The position numbers were made by a program, and so were the translations under genes. The notes below the pieces were generated by a model. It was not told the origin of the DNA. It did not search any database and worked only from the letters and a program-made list of their open reading frames with translations. From Chitinophaga vietnamensis (lineage in GTDB: Bacteria; Bacteroidota; Bacteroidia; Chitinophagales; Chitinophagaceae): DNA of 64,000 nt. Location of the stretch: assembly GCF_902167635.1 (NCBI RefSeq), contig NZ_CABHMS010000004.1, forward strand, positions 62,001 through 126,000, read 5' to 3'. Below, one piece after another: positions 34,505-43,001 of this stretch (position 1 is its first letter; the number at the start of each line of letters is the position of its first letter).

Positions 34505-34533
34505 ATCCCGCAACAGATCAACTGCTGCGGGAT
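34505..34533 (-). terminator. Terminator, mainly for leftward transcription
   Basis: A 12-bp stem with one mismatch (ATCCCGCAACAG with CTGCTGCGGGAT) is preceded by an A run, which reads as a T run leftward. It serves the outer-membrane protein gene that ends at 34576 and may also stop apbE. Confidence 0.75.
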
Positions 34534-34575
34534 ACACTCTCACTCTCCGCTTTTCTAGAATATGGATAAAAGATT

Positions 34576-35196
34576 TTAGTTCAGGTGGAACCTCAATCCG
34601 ATATTTCCCTGTATAGAATTGAAACTGGTGATGTCGTTGAAGTTGTAAGGCGCATAGTTATACCTTACGCTCGCATTGAACAGCACTGGTGACGCTTTCC
34701 CGAAAGGCACGTTGATGCCCACTTCCGGGCTCACCATGAACTGCCAGCTGTTGTTCTTCTCTACAAATTCTCCCCAGTATTTTTCGTAGTTCATATTTGC
34801 TGCGCCTATGCCGAGGGAAGCATAGGGGATCACGGGTTTGTCTGGCGTGGTGAAAGCCCAGCCCACGGTAGCTTGTATGGGTATCACCTGCAAGGTACGT
34901 GTTTGCACGGCGGATACATCGCCCATCTTATCCGGGTAAACGGCGCGCGGCACTTTTTCATAGAAGTCCTGGAAGCCAGTGCGGAGGCCTACCGACAGCT
35001 GGTTGTTCAGCATGTATTGCAATCCGGCGCTCCATCCACGGAAGCTGGTTTTGTTGCTATAATCTTTCAATGATCCGAATGGTTGTGCGATGGAATAGTT
35101 CACATCTACAGACAATGGCGGACGTACCTGTGCTGAAACGGCCTGTGTGGCGATACATCCCGCAAAAATCAATATCCAGTTTTTTATCTTTTTCAT
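34576..35196 (-). CDS. Outer-membrane beta-barrel protein
   Basis: 206 residues. A signal peptide at about 1-22 (ending AVSAQ) precedes alternating hydrophobic strands with glycine turns, such as GWSAGLQYMLNNQLSVGLRTGF, and a C-terminal aromatic-containing strand (IGLRFHLN). This fits the small outer-membrane beta-barrel (OmpA/porin-like) class. No specific function can be given. It follows the DUF4136 lipoprotein on the same strand, 47 bases apart. Confidence 0.82.
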   Translation of the reverse strand: MKKIKNWILIFAGCIATQAVSAQVRPPLSVDVNYSIAQPFGSLKDYSNKTSFRGWSAGLQYMLNNQLSVGLRTGFQDFYEKVPRAVYPDKMGDVSAVQTRTLQVIPIQATVGWAFTTPDKPVIPYASLGIGAANMNYEKYWGEFVEKNNSWQFMVSPEVGINVPFGKASPVLFNASVRYNYAPYNFNDITSFNSIQGNIGLRFHLN

Positions 35197-35243
35197 CTTC
35201 CAATCAATTTAAAATTTGCTGAATCAACATCTTCAAAAAGATG

Positions 35244-35882
35244 TTATTTGTTTTTAGTGAGATAAGGCGATTGGTCGAAAGAAGCTTTGACCATGCTATC
35301 CACATTGTTGATGTTCCACACGCCGGAGCCGCGCCATAGCGAGTTCCAGACAGCGGTGAGTTTATTGTCGGTCGGATGTTTCAGATCAAACAGGTCGATG
35401 GCAGTTTGTTTTTCGCTCACCTGGTACACTACATAATAAGAAGGCCAGTACCATCCGCCGCCGGGGAAGCCCCAGTAGCCGGGGTCCCACCAGCCTGCAC
35501 CGCCCCACCATCCCGGGTTCCAGGATACGTTGGTGTAGGAGTTATCGATGCGGGTGAGGTTGATGCCAAGGTCGGGTTTGGCGGCTTTATCCACCAAAGT
35601 ATAACCACGTGCCTGCATCGCAGTTTTTACAGATGCGATCAGTTGCTTGTCGTAGTCGGTCAATGCTTTCTTTGCAGAATCGCGGGTGGTAAGCACCGCA
35701 ACGGAATCTACTATACTGAATGTTGAATAGGAGGAGAAATTTGCGTTGCTATCATGGTTCGTGATGTAGATCCGGGATTCTTCCTGCGTCATATCTTTTA
35801 GGGGGTCCTTGGCACATCCGCTGAAAGAGACAATTGCCACGAAAGCGGCAATGCTGCTGAGTAAATACAATGTTCTTTTCAT
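35244..35882 (-). CDS. DUF4136 family lipoprotein
   Basis: 212 residues with a lipoprotein signal ending in FSGC at about residue 22. The DUF4136 pattern is visible: FSSYSTFSIVDSV near the start, LIASVKTAMQARGYTLVDKAAKPDLGINL in the middle, and a C-terminal VSEKQTAIDLFDLK block followed by a VWNSLWRG segment. A Gly/Trp/Tyr-rich insert (about 123-148) is notable. The family sits on the periplasmic side of the envelope; its role is unknown. Confidence 0.85.
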   Translation of the reverse strand: MKRTLYLLSSIAAFVAIVSFSGCAKDPLKDMTQEESRIYITNHDSNANFSSYSTFSIVDSVAVLTTRDSAKKALTDYDKQLIASVKTAMQARGYTLVDKAAKPDLGINLTRIDNSYTNVSWNPGWWGGAGWWDPGYWGFPGGGWYWPSYYVVYQVSEKQTAIDLFDLKHPTDNKLTAVWNSLWRGSGVWNINNVDSMVKASFDQSPYLTKNK

Positions 35883-36061
35883 ATCCTAGCGTATTAATTT
35901 TCAAAATGGTTTCCTGGTGGGATTAACAAATGGCATGGTGTTATCATTCAAACGCTTTTGATGGCGAATAGTTACAAAAGGTTTACTAGAGAAATGTTAA
36001 GATAATTCTAAAGTAGCGACAGGGTTAACAAGCAGAGTGGTTTATATATTAGATTATAGTT

Positions 36062-36691
36062 TTAGCTAAGGATATTTTTATCGGAGAGCGCGTGTTGTAA
36101 TTGCACAGGATCGGTGAAGAGAATGCTGTTGATGCCCAGTGCTTCAGCTGCTTTCACATTGCGTGGATTATCATCGATGAAAAGCGCTTCGGCTGCTTTT
36201 ACATGGTAGCGGTCGAGCAGCAGGTGATAAAAAGAGGGCGAAGGCTTGCGTTGCTTTTCGCGTCCGGATACCACGATGCCATCGAACCATTGCATGAAAG
36301 GATATTGTACCAGCGCCAGCGGGAACGTTTCGTTGGACCAGTTGGTGAGCGCATACAGTTGGTATTTGCCGCTTTTCTTCAATGATTCCAGCAGGGCTAC
36401 GGTGCCGCTGATTTCGCCGTTGAGCATTTCTTTCCATCGGCCGTAATAGGCGCGGATATTGGCTTCATGGGCCGGGTGCTGGCTAACGAGCAGTTCGGTG
36501 CCATCCTGTAAACTTCTGCCTGCATCCTGTTCTTCATTCCATTCAGAGGTGCAGATATTGCTCAGGAAGTATTCCATGTCTTCCGTTTTATCAAATATTT
36601 TCCTGTACAGGTACCGTGGATTCCAATCCACCAATACTGCACCGAGGTCGAAGATAATGGCTTTATAAGTAGTAAGCGTCTGGTCTTTCAT
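36062..36691 (-). CDS. HAD family hydrolase (YihX-like phosphatase)
   Basis: 209 residues. Motif I is FDLGAVLVDWNPRYLY (nucleophile in DLGAV, residue about 16), motif II is ALTNWSNE, and motif IV is FIDDNPRNVKAAEALGI. The layout matches the YihX/HAD-IA group that dephosphorylates sugar phosphates such as glucose-1-phosphate, but the substrate is not determined by sequence. The 179-base gap on its far side, up to 35883, shows nothing recognisable. Confidence 0.93.
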   Translation of the reverse strand: MKDQTLTTYKAIIFDLGAVLVDWNPRYLYRKIFDKTEDMEYFLSNICTSEWNEEQDAGRSLQDGTELLVSQHPAHEANIRAYYGRWKEMLNGEISGTVALLESLKKSGKYQLYALTNWSNETFPLALVQYPFMQWFDGIVVSGREKQRKPSPSFYHLLLDRYHVKAAEALFIDDNPRNVKAAEALGINSILFTDPVQLQHALSDKNILS

Positions 36692-36752
36692 GGACCGAAA
36701 ATAATTATATATTTATATATTTTGTTATTTATTTATTTTATGGGAGAGATGA

Positions 36753-38045
36753 TTAATCGGCGAGATCATCGGCGGCATCTTCGAGTAATTTGAGATCGAC
36801 GGAATCGCTGCCGGCGATGCCTTCGATGGAACCTTTGATGTGTGCGGCATTTAGGAGTACTTTTTCCAGTTGTTTCTCTCTGGCTTTCCATATCTTCTCC
36901 ATGGCATCGCGTTCTTTTTGTATGGAAAGGCGCATGGACATGAAGCCTTCGCGGATGGCTTTCCATTGTTCTGCAAATTCGCCGCCGGTGAGGTAGGAGT
37001 AGAGCATGTGCATTTTATCGCCTTTGTTTTCCTGTGTGCGGAGTGCGCTGGACACCTTTACGATACCGTCGCGGAGCACGTAGGCGAGGGCTTTCACTTC
37101 GGCGAAGGTGCATATCCAGATACCTTCTTTTTCGCCGAAGCGTTCCATGTCTTTGGGCATGGTTTGCGTAACGAGGATGGCGATATCCACGCCCTGGCTG
37201 CGCATATCGGCTTTGAGTTTTTCTACCCAGTCGCGTACAAATTCTTTGGTGCGTTTGCTTTCGTAGATGATGCGACCGCATTCCTGGCCATATTGGTTGC
37301 GTACCAGCTGGATGCAGTCGGCCCCGCGGATGCCTTTGCCGACGGGCGTTATCTCATCGTAGGGGAAGTTGATACGGAGCATTTCTTCCAGCACGAGTTC
37401 CTGTACTTCGCCTTGTAATTGAGAGGAGCCTTGTTCGGCGCGGCGCTTCATTTCTTCTGCGAGGCGTCGTTGGTCTTCGAGTTGTTTTTCAAGTTCGCGC
37501 AGGCGCAGTTGGTGTTCGGTGTCTTTGAGGAGGTTGCGGTCTGCTTCTTCCTTGCGGATCTGCTCTGCCAGCTCGGTGCGGGCTTCCAGTATTTTCTTCT
37601 GTGAGATGATTTCCAGTTCCTGTTCTTTGTTCTTTAGTTCCTGTTCCTTGCGGAGGAATTCCAGCTCCTGTTTGCGGGCTTCTTTGAGTTTTTCTTCCTG
37701 CTCTTCGTTGGCTTGTTTGAGGAGGAGGAGCTGGTTGTTATAGTCTTCGGAAATAGACCTGCGGAGGTCTTGCGCAAGGCTTTCCTGGAGGCGTTGTTTT
37801 TCCACCATCACCCGTTTGGCGATCTCGTCTTCCTGTTGCTGGCGCAGCGTTTCGATCTGTTGCCGTTCCTGTGCCATTTTACTTTTCTCCGACAGCAAAG
37901 TATTCTTTTCTGCTTGCAGCGATTCGAGGCGCTTGCGCCATTCTGATTCCATCTTGCCCCGCATTTCTTTTTCTATATCCGCTGCAAAAGCATCTTCCAT
38001 TACAAACTGGTGTTTGCAATTAGGACACGTAATTGATGTACCCAT
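36753..38045 (-). CDS. DUF2130 protein with N-terminal zinc ribbon and long coiled coil
   Basis: 430 residues. CPNCKHQF (about 8-15) is one half of a zinc-ribbon-like motif. A long coiled coil, rich in Glu, Gln and Lys, spans about 25-215. The DUF2130 domain follows (about 215-410): LVLEEMLRINFPYDEITPV, GADCIQLVRNQYGQECGRIIYE-type block, KRTKEFVRDWVEKLK and LVTQTMPKD. The core resembles restriction-endonuclease-like folds in that it contains an E-x-K pattern (IIYESKRTK). A link to DNA or RNA handling is speculative. Confidence 0.88.
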   Translation of the reverse strand: MGTSITCPNCKHQFVMEDAFAADIEKEMRGKMESEWRKRLESLQAEKNTLLSEKSKMAQERQQIETLRQQQEDEIAKRVMVEKQRLQESLAQDLRRSISEDYNNQLLLLKQANEEQEEKLKEARKQELEFLRKEQELKNKEQELEIISQKKILEARTELAEQIRKEEADRNLLKDTEHQLRLRELEKQLEDQRRLAEEMKRRAEQGSSQLQGEVQELVLEEMLRINFPYDEITPVGKGIRGADCIQLVRNQYGQECGRIIYESKRTKEFVRDWVEKLKADMRSQGVDIAILVTQTMPKDMERFGEKEGIWICTFAEVKALAYVLRDGIVKVSSALRTQENKGDKMHMLYSYLTGGEFAEQWKAIREGFMSMRLSIQKERDAMEKIWKAREKQLEKVLLNAAHIKGSIEGIAGSDSVDLKLLEDAADDLAD

Positions 38046-38080
38046 AGTACCACTAAATTACGAGAGCGGGAGGAATAAAA

Positions 38081-38100
38081 AAAGGAAGGAAATTCCTTCC
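38081..38100 (-). terminator. Short terminator after the small acidic protein gene
   Basis: Read leftward, GGAAGGAA / TTCCTTCC with a tiny loop is followed by a run of seven T. It lies about 37 bases beyond the stop codon at 38137. Confidence 0.5.
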
Positions 38101-38136
38101 CTTCCAATCAACATAATCAAACAAACAATAATTATC

Positions 38137-38394
38137 TTATTCTTCTTCGAGTTGGTCTTCTTCAAACTCGTACTGGTCGGCCATTTCATCGATCTCGTCC
38201 GTTAATACGAAGAGGAGGGTGATGCGGTCATTGCCGGCCGGTGTGAGCCTTTCCCATTCTTCGATCACCCAGCCTTCGCTGAGGTATTGATTGAGTTCGG
38301 GCAGCTCGTTTACAAAACACGCGGCATCTGCATCAGTGCCGGTGGCAGGTTGCAGCTTGGTAGGATCAATAGTAACGGTGATGATCTTTTGCAT
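38137..38394 (-). CDS. Small acidic protein of unknown function
   Basis: 85 residues, strongly acidic, with a C-terminal tail of mostly Glu and Asp (EFEEDQLEEE). A beta-strand opening (KIITVTIDP) and a central WVIEEWERLTP stretch suggest a small alpha-beta fold. No cysteine motif, signal or family is recognised. It has a terminator downstream and lies 72 bases after the stop of the DUF4157 gene, on the same strand. Confidence 0.6.
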   Translation of the reverse strand: MQKIITVTIDPTKLQPATGTDADAACFVNELPELNQYLSEGWVIEEWERLTPAGNDRITLLFVLTDEIDEMADQYEFEEDQLEEE

Positions 38395-38466
38395 GATGTA
38401 GCTTTTTGTACTATTAAATTTAGATCAGCATTGTTAGGGTTTTATTAAGAAGGGATTACCATAGTG

Positions 38467-39966
38467 TTATTTCTTGCGCATATCGCCGGCAGAGTCGTGG
38501 GCGCCTTGCCAGATAATGCCGGAAGTGCCGTCGGCATTGCAGCACACGCATCCGAAGATGCTGACAATCGGGTAGCCGGGCGTGTTTGTTTCAAAGTGGA
38601 TGCTTTGTCCGGGGCCTTTGGAGCAGGCGTCGATAATGCCGGGTTTGAACTTGCCCATATCTTTCGGCGCGCCGTATTTTGAAGGATCATAAGAGGCTTG
38701 TGCGCGGGCGCTGTATCTTTCAAGGAAAGCGCGCAAGGCTGCTTTGGGATCTTTTTCTCCGCCTTCACAAACGAGTGATGTCCGGTTCATGCGGAAACAA
38801 TCGTTGCGGGGTTTGTCGGGGTTGCTGGTGCTGGTTTCCGGATCTGCATACGGATCTTCATAAGGGTCTACTTCCGGAATGGGCGCGGGTTGCGGGTTGC
38901 GGCGCGGGTTGCGGCGGTTGCTGGCTTTGATCGTTTCCCTGATGAGGCTCACGGTGCGTGCTACTGCTGCTGCGGCTTTTTGCCAGGCGGCGGCGATGGC
39001 GTCGGCAGAATATCCTATGGCGAAGCCAACGCCAAAAGCAACGGCGGCGCCCAGCAATACAAAGGGGATGGCCACATCATCGGCGACGCCTATGCCGGTG
39101 ACATCGTCGGCAGCGAGGCCGCCGGCAGTAACCAGTGCGCCTTCGCCTACTGCCGTGGCGGTAGCGCCGGCAGCGGCCATTTCAGTAGCCGTGACGATAG
39201 CCGCTTCTGCTTCTGCGCCGGCAGTGGTAATCGCCGCTGTTTCTTCTGCGGTAACGGCGCCAGCCCTCATTAACTGCGTCACTTGTTGTATCAGCGCCCT
39301 CATTTCTGCTATTTGCTGTGGTGTAACGGTTACAGGCGGATTGGGTGCAAAACGTTGCACCGCCTGCTGCTGGCCCCCTTCGCCTTGTTGTACAGTATGC
39401 CATAGCTCATGCGCCAGCAAATGCGCGCCTTCTGATGAGCCGGGATCAAATTTTCCCGCGTCGAAATAAATATCATTACCTACTGTAAATGCCTGTGCGT
39501 GCAAGCTGCGGGAGAGGCCTGCCGCCTGACCGTCGGTATGTATGCGTACAGCCGAAAAGTCTTGTCCCATGCGCGTTTCCATAGACTGCCGCACATTTTC
39601 GGGGAGCGCAGCGCCGCCTCCTTTGCTGGCATGTATGCGGCTTTCGGTATGCGCATCTACGGCCGGCGTGCTTTGCTGTTGTACAACGGCACTCACGGGA
39701 TGTCGCATCACTTTGTCTTCTTCTTCGCAATGCTGGCATTTCCGTTGGATGAAAGTGGCGGATGGCAAGGGTTTACGGGATATTACCGCATCCGCCATTG
39801 CATCGGCTTCCCTTTCAAGGGGATCATCCACAGCGCCCACGGAGAGCTTGCGTTGCAGGGGCAGTTGACGGAAACATTCATTGTGAATTTTGCCGGAAGC
39901 GTTTTGAGAGGCGCCAGCACGTTCAGGTGATACCTGTTTGGGGGAACAGAGGCGATGTGTGGTCAT
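38467..39966 (-). CDS. DUF4157 protein (eCIS-core metalloprotease-like domain) with novel C-terminus
   Basis: 499 residues from the ATG at MTTHRLC; the longer frame needs a TTG start. The N-terminal part has paired polar motifs (LQRKLSVGAVDDPLEREADAM, IQRKCQHCEEE). The DUF4157 domain at about 112-195 runs through FSAVRIHTD and AHLLAHELWHTVQQ, so the HExxH zinc motif is HELWH at 186-190. An Ala/Gly-rich hydrophobic stretch covers about 270-330. The last 110 residues (about 390-499) hold seven cysteines including GCVCC and are unrecognised. DUF4157 proteins are tied to extracellular contractile injection systems and polymorphic toxins, but no such genes lie here. Confidence 0.85.
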   Translation of the reverse strand: MTTHRLCSPKQVSPERAGASQNASGKIHNECFRQLPLQRKLSVGAVDDPLEREADAMADAVISRKPLPSATFIQRKCQHCEEEDKVMRHPVSAVVQQQSTPAVDAHTESRIHASKGGGAALPENVRQSMETRMGQDFSAVRIHTDGQAAGLSRSLHAQAFTVGNDIYFDAGKFDPGSSEGAHLLAHELWHTVQQGEGGQQQAVQRFAPNPPVTVTPQQIAEMRALIQQVTQLMRAGAVTAEETAAITTAGAEAEAAIVTATEMAAAGATATAVGEGALVTAGGLAADDVTGIGVADDVAIPFVLLGAAVAFGVGFAIGYSADAIAAAWQKAAAAVARTVSLIRETIKASNRRNPRRNPQPAPIPEVDPYEDPYADPETSTSNPDKPRNDCFRMNRTSLVCEGGEKDPKAALRAFLERYSARAQASYDPSKYGAPKDMGKFKPGIIDACSKGPGQSIHFETNTPGYPIVSIFGCVCCNADGTSGIIWQGAHDSAGDMRKK

Positions 39967-40104
39967 TACAATGGTTTTAGAAAATTCGGGGTTTATGCTA
40001 TCTAAGTTAGCATTTTCGGCAGGGAATAACAAATTTAAAAAGCCCGTAGAAGTACGTATAACGGTACCGGATATACGAAAGAAAGAGAAAGGTACTAAAA
40101 CAAC

Positions 40105-40131
40105 AAACCCCCACGTAAAACGTGGGGGTTT
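40105..40131 (-). terminator. Terminator downstream of tRNA-Leu
   Basis: A perfect 12-bp stem (AAACCCCCACGT with ACGTGGGGGTTT, loop AAA) starts 5 bases beyond the tRNA 3' end in the leftward direction, followed by a short T-rich stretch. Confidence 0.8.
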
Positions 40132-40135
40132 TATC

Positions 40136-40222
40136 TGGTGCGAAGGAAGAGATTCGAACTCTCAAGCCCTTTCAGGCACTACCACCTCAAAGTAGCGCGT
40201 CTACCAATTTCGCCACCTTCGC
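40136..40222 (-). tRNA. tRNA-Leu (GAG anticodon)
   Basis: An 87-base class II tRNA with encoded CCA. Read leftward it begins GCGAAGG, has D-arm GCGAAATTGGTAGACGC, anticodon arm CTACT-TTGAGGT-GGTAG with anticodon GAG (reading CTC codons), a long variable arm TGCCTGAAAGGGCT, and T-arm GAGAGTTCGAATCTC. The acceptor ends CCTTCGCACCA. A hairpin terminator follows. Confidence 0.97.
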
Positions 40223-40301
40223 ATCTGGTAGAATGGGATGCAAAAGTAAGGGCTTTTTGCAAATAACCAAATTTATTTATTCAATTTTTTTTAAACGATT
40301 C

Positions 40302-41450
40302 TTATTTCCGCAGCAGGATGCGAAAAGTAGTGCCTTTGTTGATATCAGAGGATTTCACGGTAAGCCGGCCTTTGTGATAATCTTCGATGATACGTTTGGC
40401 CAGTGAGAGGCCGAGGCCCCAGCCGCGCTTCTTGGTGCTGAAGCCGGGCTTGAACACTTTCTCGAAATTTATTTTCGGAATGCCTTTGCCGGTATCTGCT
40501 ACATCCACGGTGATATAGGTGGGATGATTATCTATCGAGATATCGATCTTGCCTTTGCCCTCCATGGCGTCGAGCGCATTCTTGAGCAGGTTTTCCACTA
40601 CCCAGTCGAACAGTGGCGGAGAGATCATCGCCGGCAGTTCCTTTTCTTTGGAGTGCAGGGTAATCTGCACTTTTTGTGGCGCTCTTTTGCGGATATAGTT
40701 CACCATATTATCGATCTGCTGAACGATATCTTTTTCTTCCAGGCTGGGCACGGAGCCTATCTTGGAGAAGCGGTCCGTGATCAGTTTGAGGCGGTCTACA
40801 TCTTTGCTCATCTCGGTAACGAGTGGCGCGTTGGCTTCATTTTCGCGCAGCAGTTCCAGCCAGGCCTCCATAGAGGAGAGCGGCGTGCCCAGCTGGTGGG
40901 CCGTTTCCTTGGCCAGCCCTACCCATACCAGGTTTTGGGTGGCGCGGTTGGTGCTGGATAATGCAAAAAGGACCACGGCAATGAAGAGGGTGACTACAAT
41001 CAGCTGTATATAAGGGTAGTATCGGATCTGCCTTAATATCACGGAATCGCCGTAGTAGATGTAGTTGTATACTTTTTGTTTGGCGTCTACCTCCATGATA
41101 AAGGGCGGATGCTGCTTTTTGAAAGATTGTAACTGTTCGTGGAGATAGGTGGGATTTTGCGCGATGAGGGCAGAATCGAGGTTGCGGCTATCGATGATAC
41201 GGCCTTGTTCATCGGTTTGAATAAGCGGGATGGTGGTATTGTTCGTGATAATTTCGATGGCCAGGTTCAGGTTGGCGTCGGTGTCGGCCCGTAGCAGCTC
41301 CCGGTTGGCTTCCACCCAGGTAGCTACTTTTTTTCTTTCCTCGCCTTGTATCTTCCCCGACAGGGTACTGACAAACCATATCGTGGTAACAATGATCACC
41401 ACCGCTATGGCGGCCAGTACAAACTTCCAGCCTATAAACTGTTTAAACAT
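40302..41450 (-). CDS. Orphan two-helix sensor histidine kinase
   Basis: 382 residues: membrane helix 1 at about 8-30, a periplasmic sensor of about 115 residues, membrane helix 2 at about 148-167, then the kinase. The phospho-accepting histidine is H185 in VGLAKETAHQLGTPLSS. ATP-binding boxes are NLLKNALDAM (N), DTGKGIPKINFEKVF (G1) and WGLGLSLAKRIIEDY (G2). No response regulator gene is adjacent, so the partner and signal are unknown. Confidence 0.94.
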   Translation of the reverse strand: MFKQFIGWKFVLAAIAVVIIVTTIWFVSTLSGKIQGEERKKVATWVEANRELLRADTDANLNLAIEIITNNTTIPLIQTDEQGRIIDSRNLDSALIAQNPTYLHEQLQSFKKQHPPFIMEVDAKQKVYNYIYYGDSVILRQIRYYPYIQLIVVTLFIAVVLFALSSTNRATQNLVWVGLAKETAHQLGTPLSSMEAWLELLRENEANAPLVTEMSKDVDRLKLITDRFSKIGSVPSLEEKDIVQQIDNMVNYIRKRAPQKVQITLHSKEKELPAMISPPLFDWVVENLLKNALDAMEGKGKIDISIDNHPTYITVDVADTGKGIPKINFEKVFKPGFSTKKRGWGLGLSLAKRIIEDYHKGRLTVKSSDINKGTTFRILLRK

Positions 41451-41570
41451 ACTTCTAATTTAAGCCTAATTCCGCTACAGCGATTCGTAATTTGGGTTGC
41501 AAATATTAAAATCCTTTGTTGCATATTTGCATCTCCGAAAATTATTATTCACGCATAAACGTAATATCAG

Positions 41571-42593
41571 TTGCCCGTATTGCCATCAGTAGCCGTAGTT
41601 ATTTTGAACTGGAATGGAAAGTCTTTTCTGGAGCAGTTCCTGCCGTCTGTATGCCGTTCTACCTACGCTAACCTGCAACTGGTGCTGGCTGATAACGCCT
41701 CTACTGATGATAGCGTGGCCTTTGTGCGGGAACATTTTCCGCAGGTCAGGATCGTGCAGAACCCCAGTAACGACGGCTTTGCAGGCGGTTATAACGAAGC
41801 GTTACAGCATGTGCAGGCAGATATCTACGTGTTGCTGAACCAGGATGTGGAGGTGGAGCCCGGGTGGATAGAGCCGGTGGTGGCCCTGATGGAGTCAGAC
41901 CGCCGCATTGCGGCTTGTCAGCCCAAATTGCGCTCCTGGCACAAGCCCGATGAATTTGAATATGCCGGCGCTGCCGGCGGCTGGATGGATATCCTTGGCT
42001 ATACCTTTTGCCGGGGGCGTATCCTCTATACCACTGAAAAAGACTATGGGCAATATGATGATGTGCAGGATATATTCTGGGCTACCGGCGCTGCCTTGTT
42101 TATCCGGTCGGCCTGCTTTCATGAGATGAGAGGCTTCGACCGTGACTTCTTTGCACATATGGAGGAGGTAGACCTTTGCTGGCGCCTGCAACGTGCGGGG
42201 TACCGCATCTGCTATTGCCCGGATTCGCGGGTATTCCATGTGGGCGGCGGAAGCCTGCCACAGGGCAATCCACGCAAGCTATACCTCAATTTCCGCAACA
42301 ACCTGATGATGCTCTGGAAGAACCTGCACAGCGAAGACCGCTGGATTGTGCTGTCGCAGCGCTTTTTCCTCGATATACTGGCAGGATTGAAAAGCCTGGT
42401 ATCGGGCAAACCCAAAGATATGGCCGCCATCTGGCGGGCGTACAAAGACTACTACCGCTGGCGCCGCACCTACGTGAAGCAAGACCAGCTGCCCGAGAAA
42501 AAGCTGATGAAGCTGAACGGCGTATTCCACGGCATCATGATCTGGCGCTACTATTTCCTCCGCCGGAAACAGTTCTCCAAGCTGCACGGGTAA
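41571..42593 (+). CDS. Family 2 glycosyltransferase (rhamnosyltransferase-like)
   Basis: 340 residues with a GT-A fold. The N-terminal VAVVILNWNGKSFLEQFLPSV, ADNASTDDSVAFV and the acidic metal site at ADIYVLLNQDVEVEPGW are GT2 features; HMEEVDLCWRLQRAGYRICY (about 197-216) resembles the EDxDWC region. The acceptor is probably a cell-surface polysaccharide or glycolipid. The frame starts at TTG (41571, or 41580); an in-frame stop at 41562 excludes an earlier start and no ATG lies near. Confidence 0.92.
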   Translation: MPVLPSVAVVILNWNGKSFLEQFLPSVCRSTYANLQLVLADNASTDDSVAFVREHFPQVRIVQNPSNDGFAGGYNEALQHVQADIYVLLNQDVEVEPGWIEPVVALMESDRRIAACQPKLRSWHKPDEFEYAGAAGGWMDILGYTFCRGRILYTTEKDYGQYDDVQDIFWATGAALFIRSACFHEMRGFDRDFFAHMEEVDLCWRLQRAGYRICYCPDSRVFHVGGGSLPQGNPRKLYLNFRNNLMMLWKNLHSEDRWIVLSQRFFLDILAGLKSLVSGKPKDMAAIWRAYKDYYRWRRTYVKQDQLPEKKLMKLNGVFHGIMIWRYYFLRRKQFSKLHG

Positions 42594-42608
42594 AATAATA
42601 TTTTACAA

Positions 42609-42639
42609 TTGTAAAAATTAAAATCTTGACGTAAGTTTG
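42609..42639 (+). promoter_or_regulatory. Promoter of the 68-residue membrane protein gene
   Basis: TTG at 42609-42611, a 20-base spacer and TAAGTTTG at 42632-42639 match the Bacteroidota consensus. The start of transcription would be near 42645. Confidence 0.65.
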
Positions 42640-42658
42640 CGTCGGAAATAAATTACAT

Positions 42659-42865
42659 ATGGAACAGAACACAAATACAGTAGAAAATAAGAACGATATC
42701 ACCCTGGATAAAGTATCTACTTCACGCTTCATCTATTACGTGGGTGTATTTTGCCTGGTAGCCTTTATGCTGGGTGGTTGCTACAATCTCTACAAACACA
42801 AATATGCCGGCAAACCGGATGTAGTCGTTCCTGGTAATACGCTCTACGATCCAAAATACAAATAA
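42659..42865 (+). CDS. Small single-helix membrane protein of unknown function
   Basis: 68 residues: a polar, Asn- and Thr-rich first 23 residues, one membrane helix at about 25-43 (IYYVGVFCLVAFMLGGCY), then a short basic tail ending TLYDPKYK. The lone cysteine in the helix lacks a lipobox context at the N-terminus. It has its own promoter and a perfect terminator, so it is an independent, probably expressed unit. No family is recognised. Confidence 0.7.
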   Translation: MEQNTNTVENKNDITLDKVSTSRFIYYVGVFCLVAFMLGGCYNLYKHKYAGKPDVVVPGNTLYDPKYK

Positions 42866-42893
42866 GCAATCCGCTTCAACATAATTATCCGGG

Positions 42894-42921
42894 CCTCCTG
42901 TAGCACAGGAGGCTTTTTTTA
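42894..42921 (+). terminator. Rho-independent terminator
   Basis: A perfect 9-bp stem (GCCTCCTGT with ACAGGAGGC, loop AGC) is followed by seven T. It lies 28 bases after the stop of the small membrane protein. Confidence 0.95.
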
Positions 42922-43001
42922 TGCCTGTTTCTTTCCTGATCTCGTAAATGTAATTCCCGATGTGAGTAAGCCGTTTGCCGTCTTCGTCAGATTTTTGTTT
43001 T

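Noticed and set aside
38879-39469. A 196-codon Ala/Ser-rich open frame antisense to the DUF4157 gene
   Set aside because: It mirrors the Ala/Gly-rich hydrophobic stretch of the DUF4157 protein and has no start context or family features.
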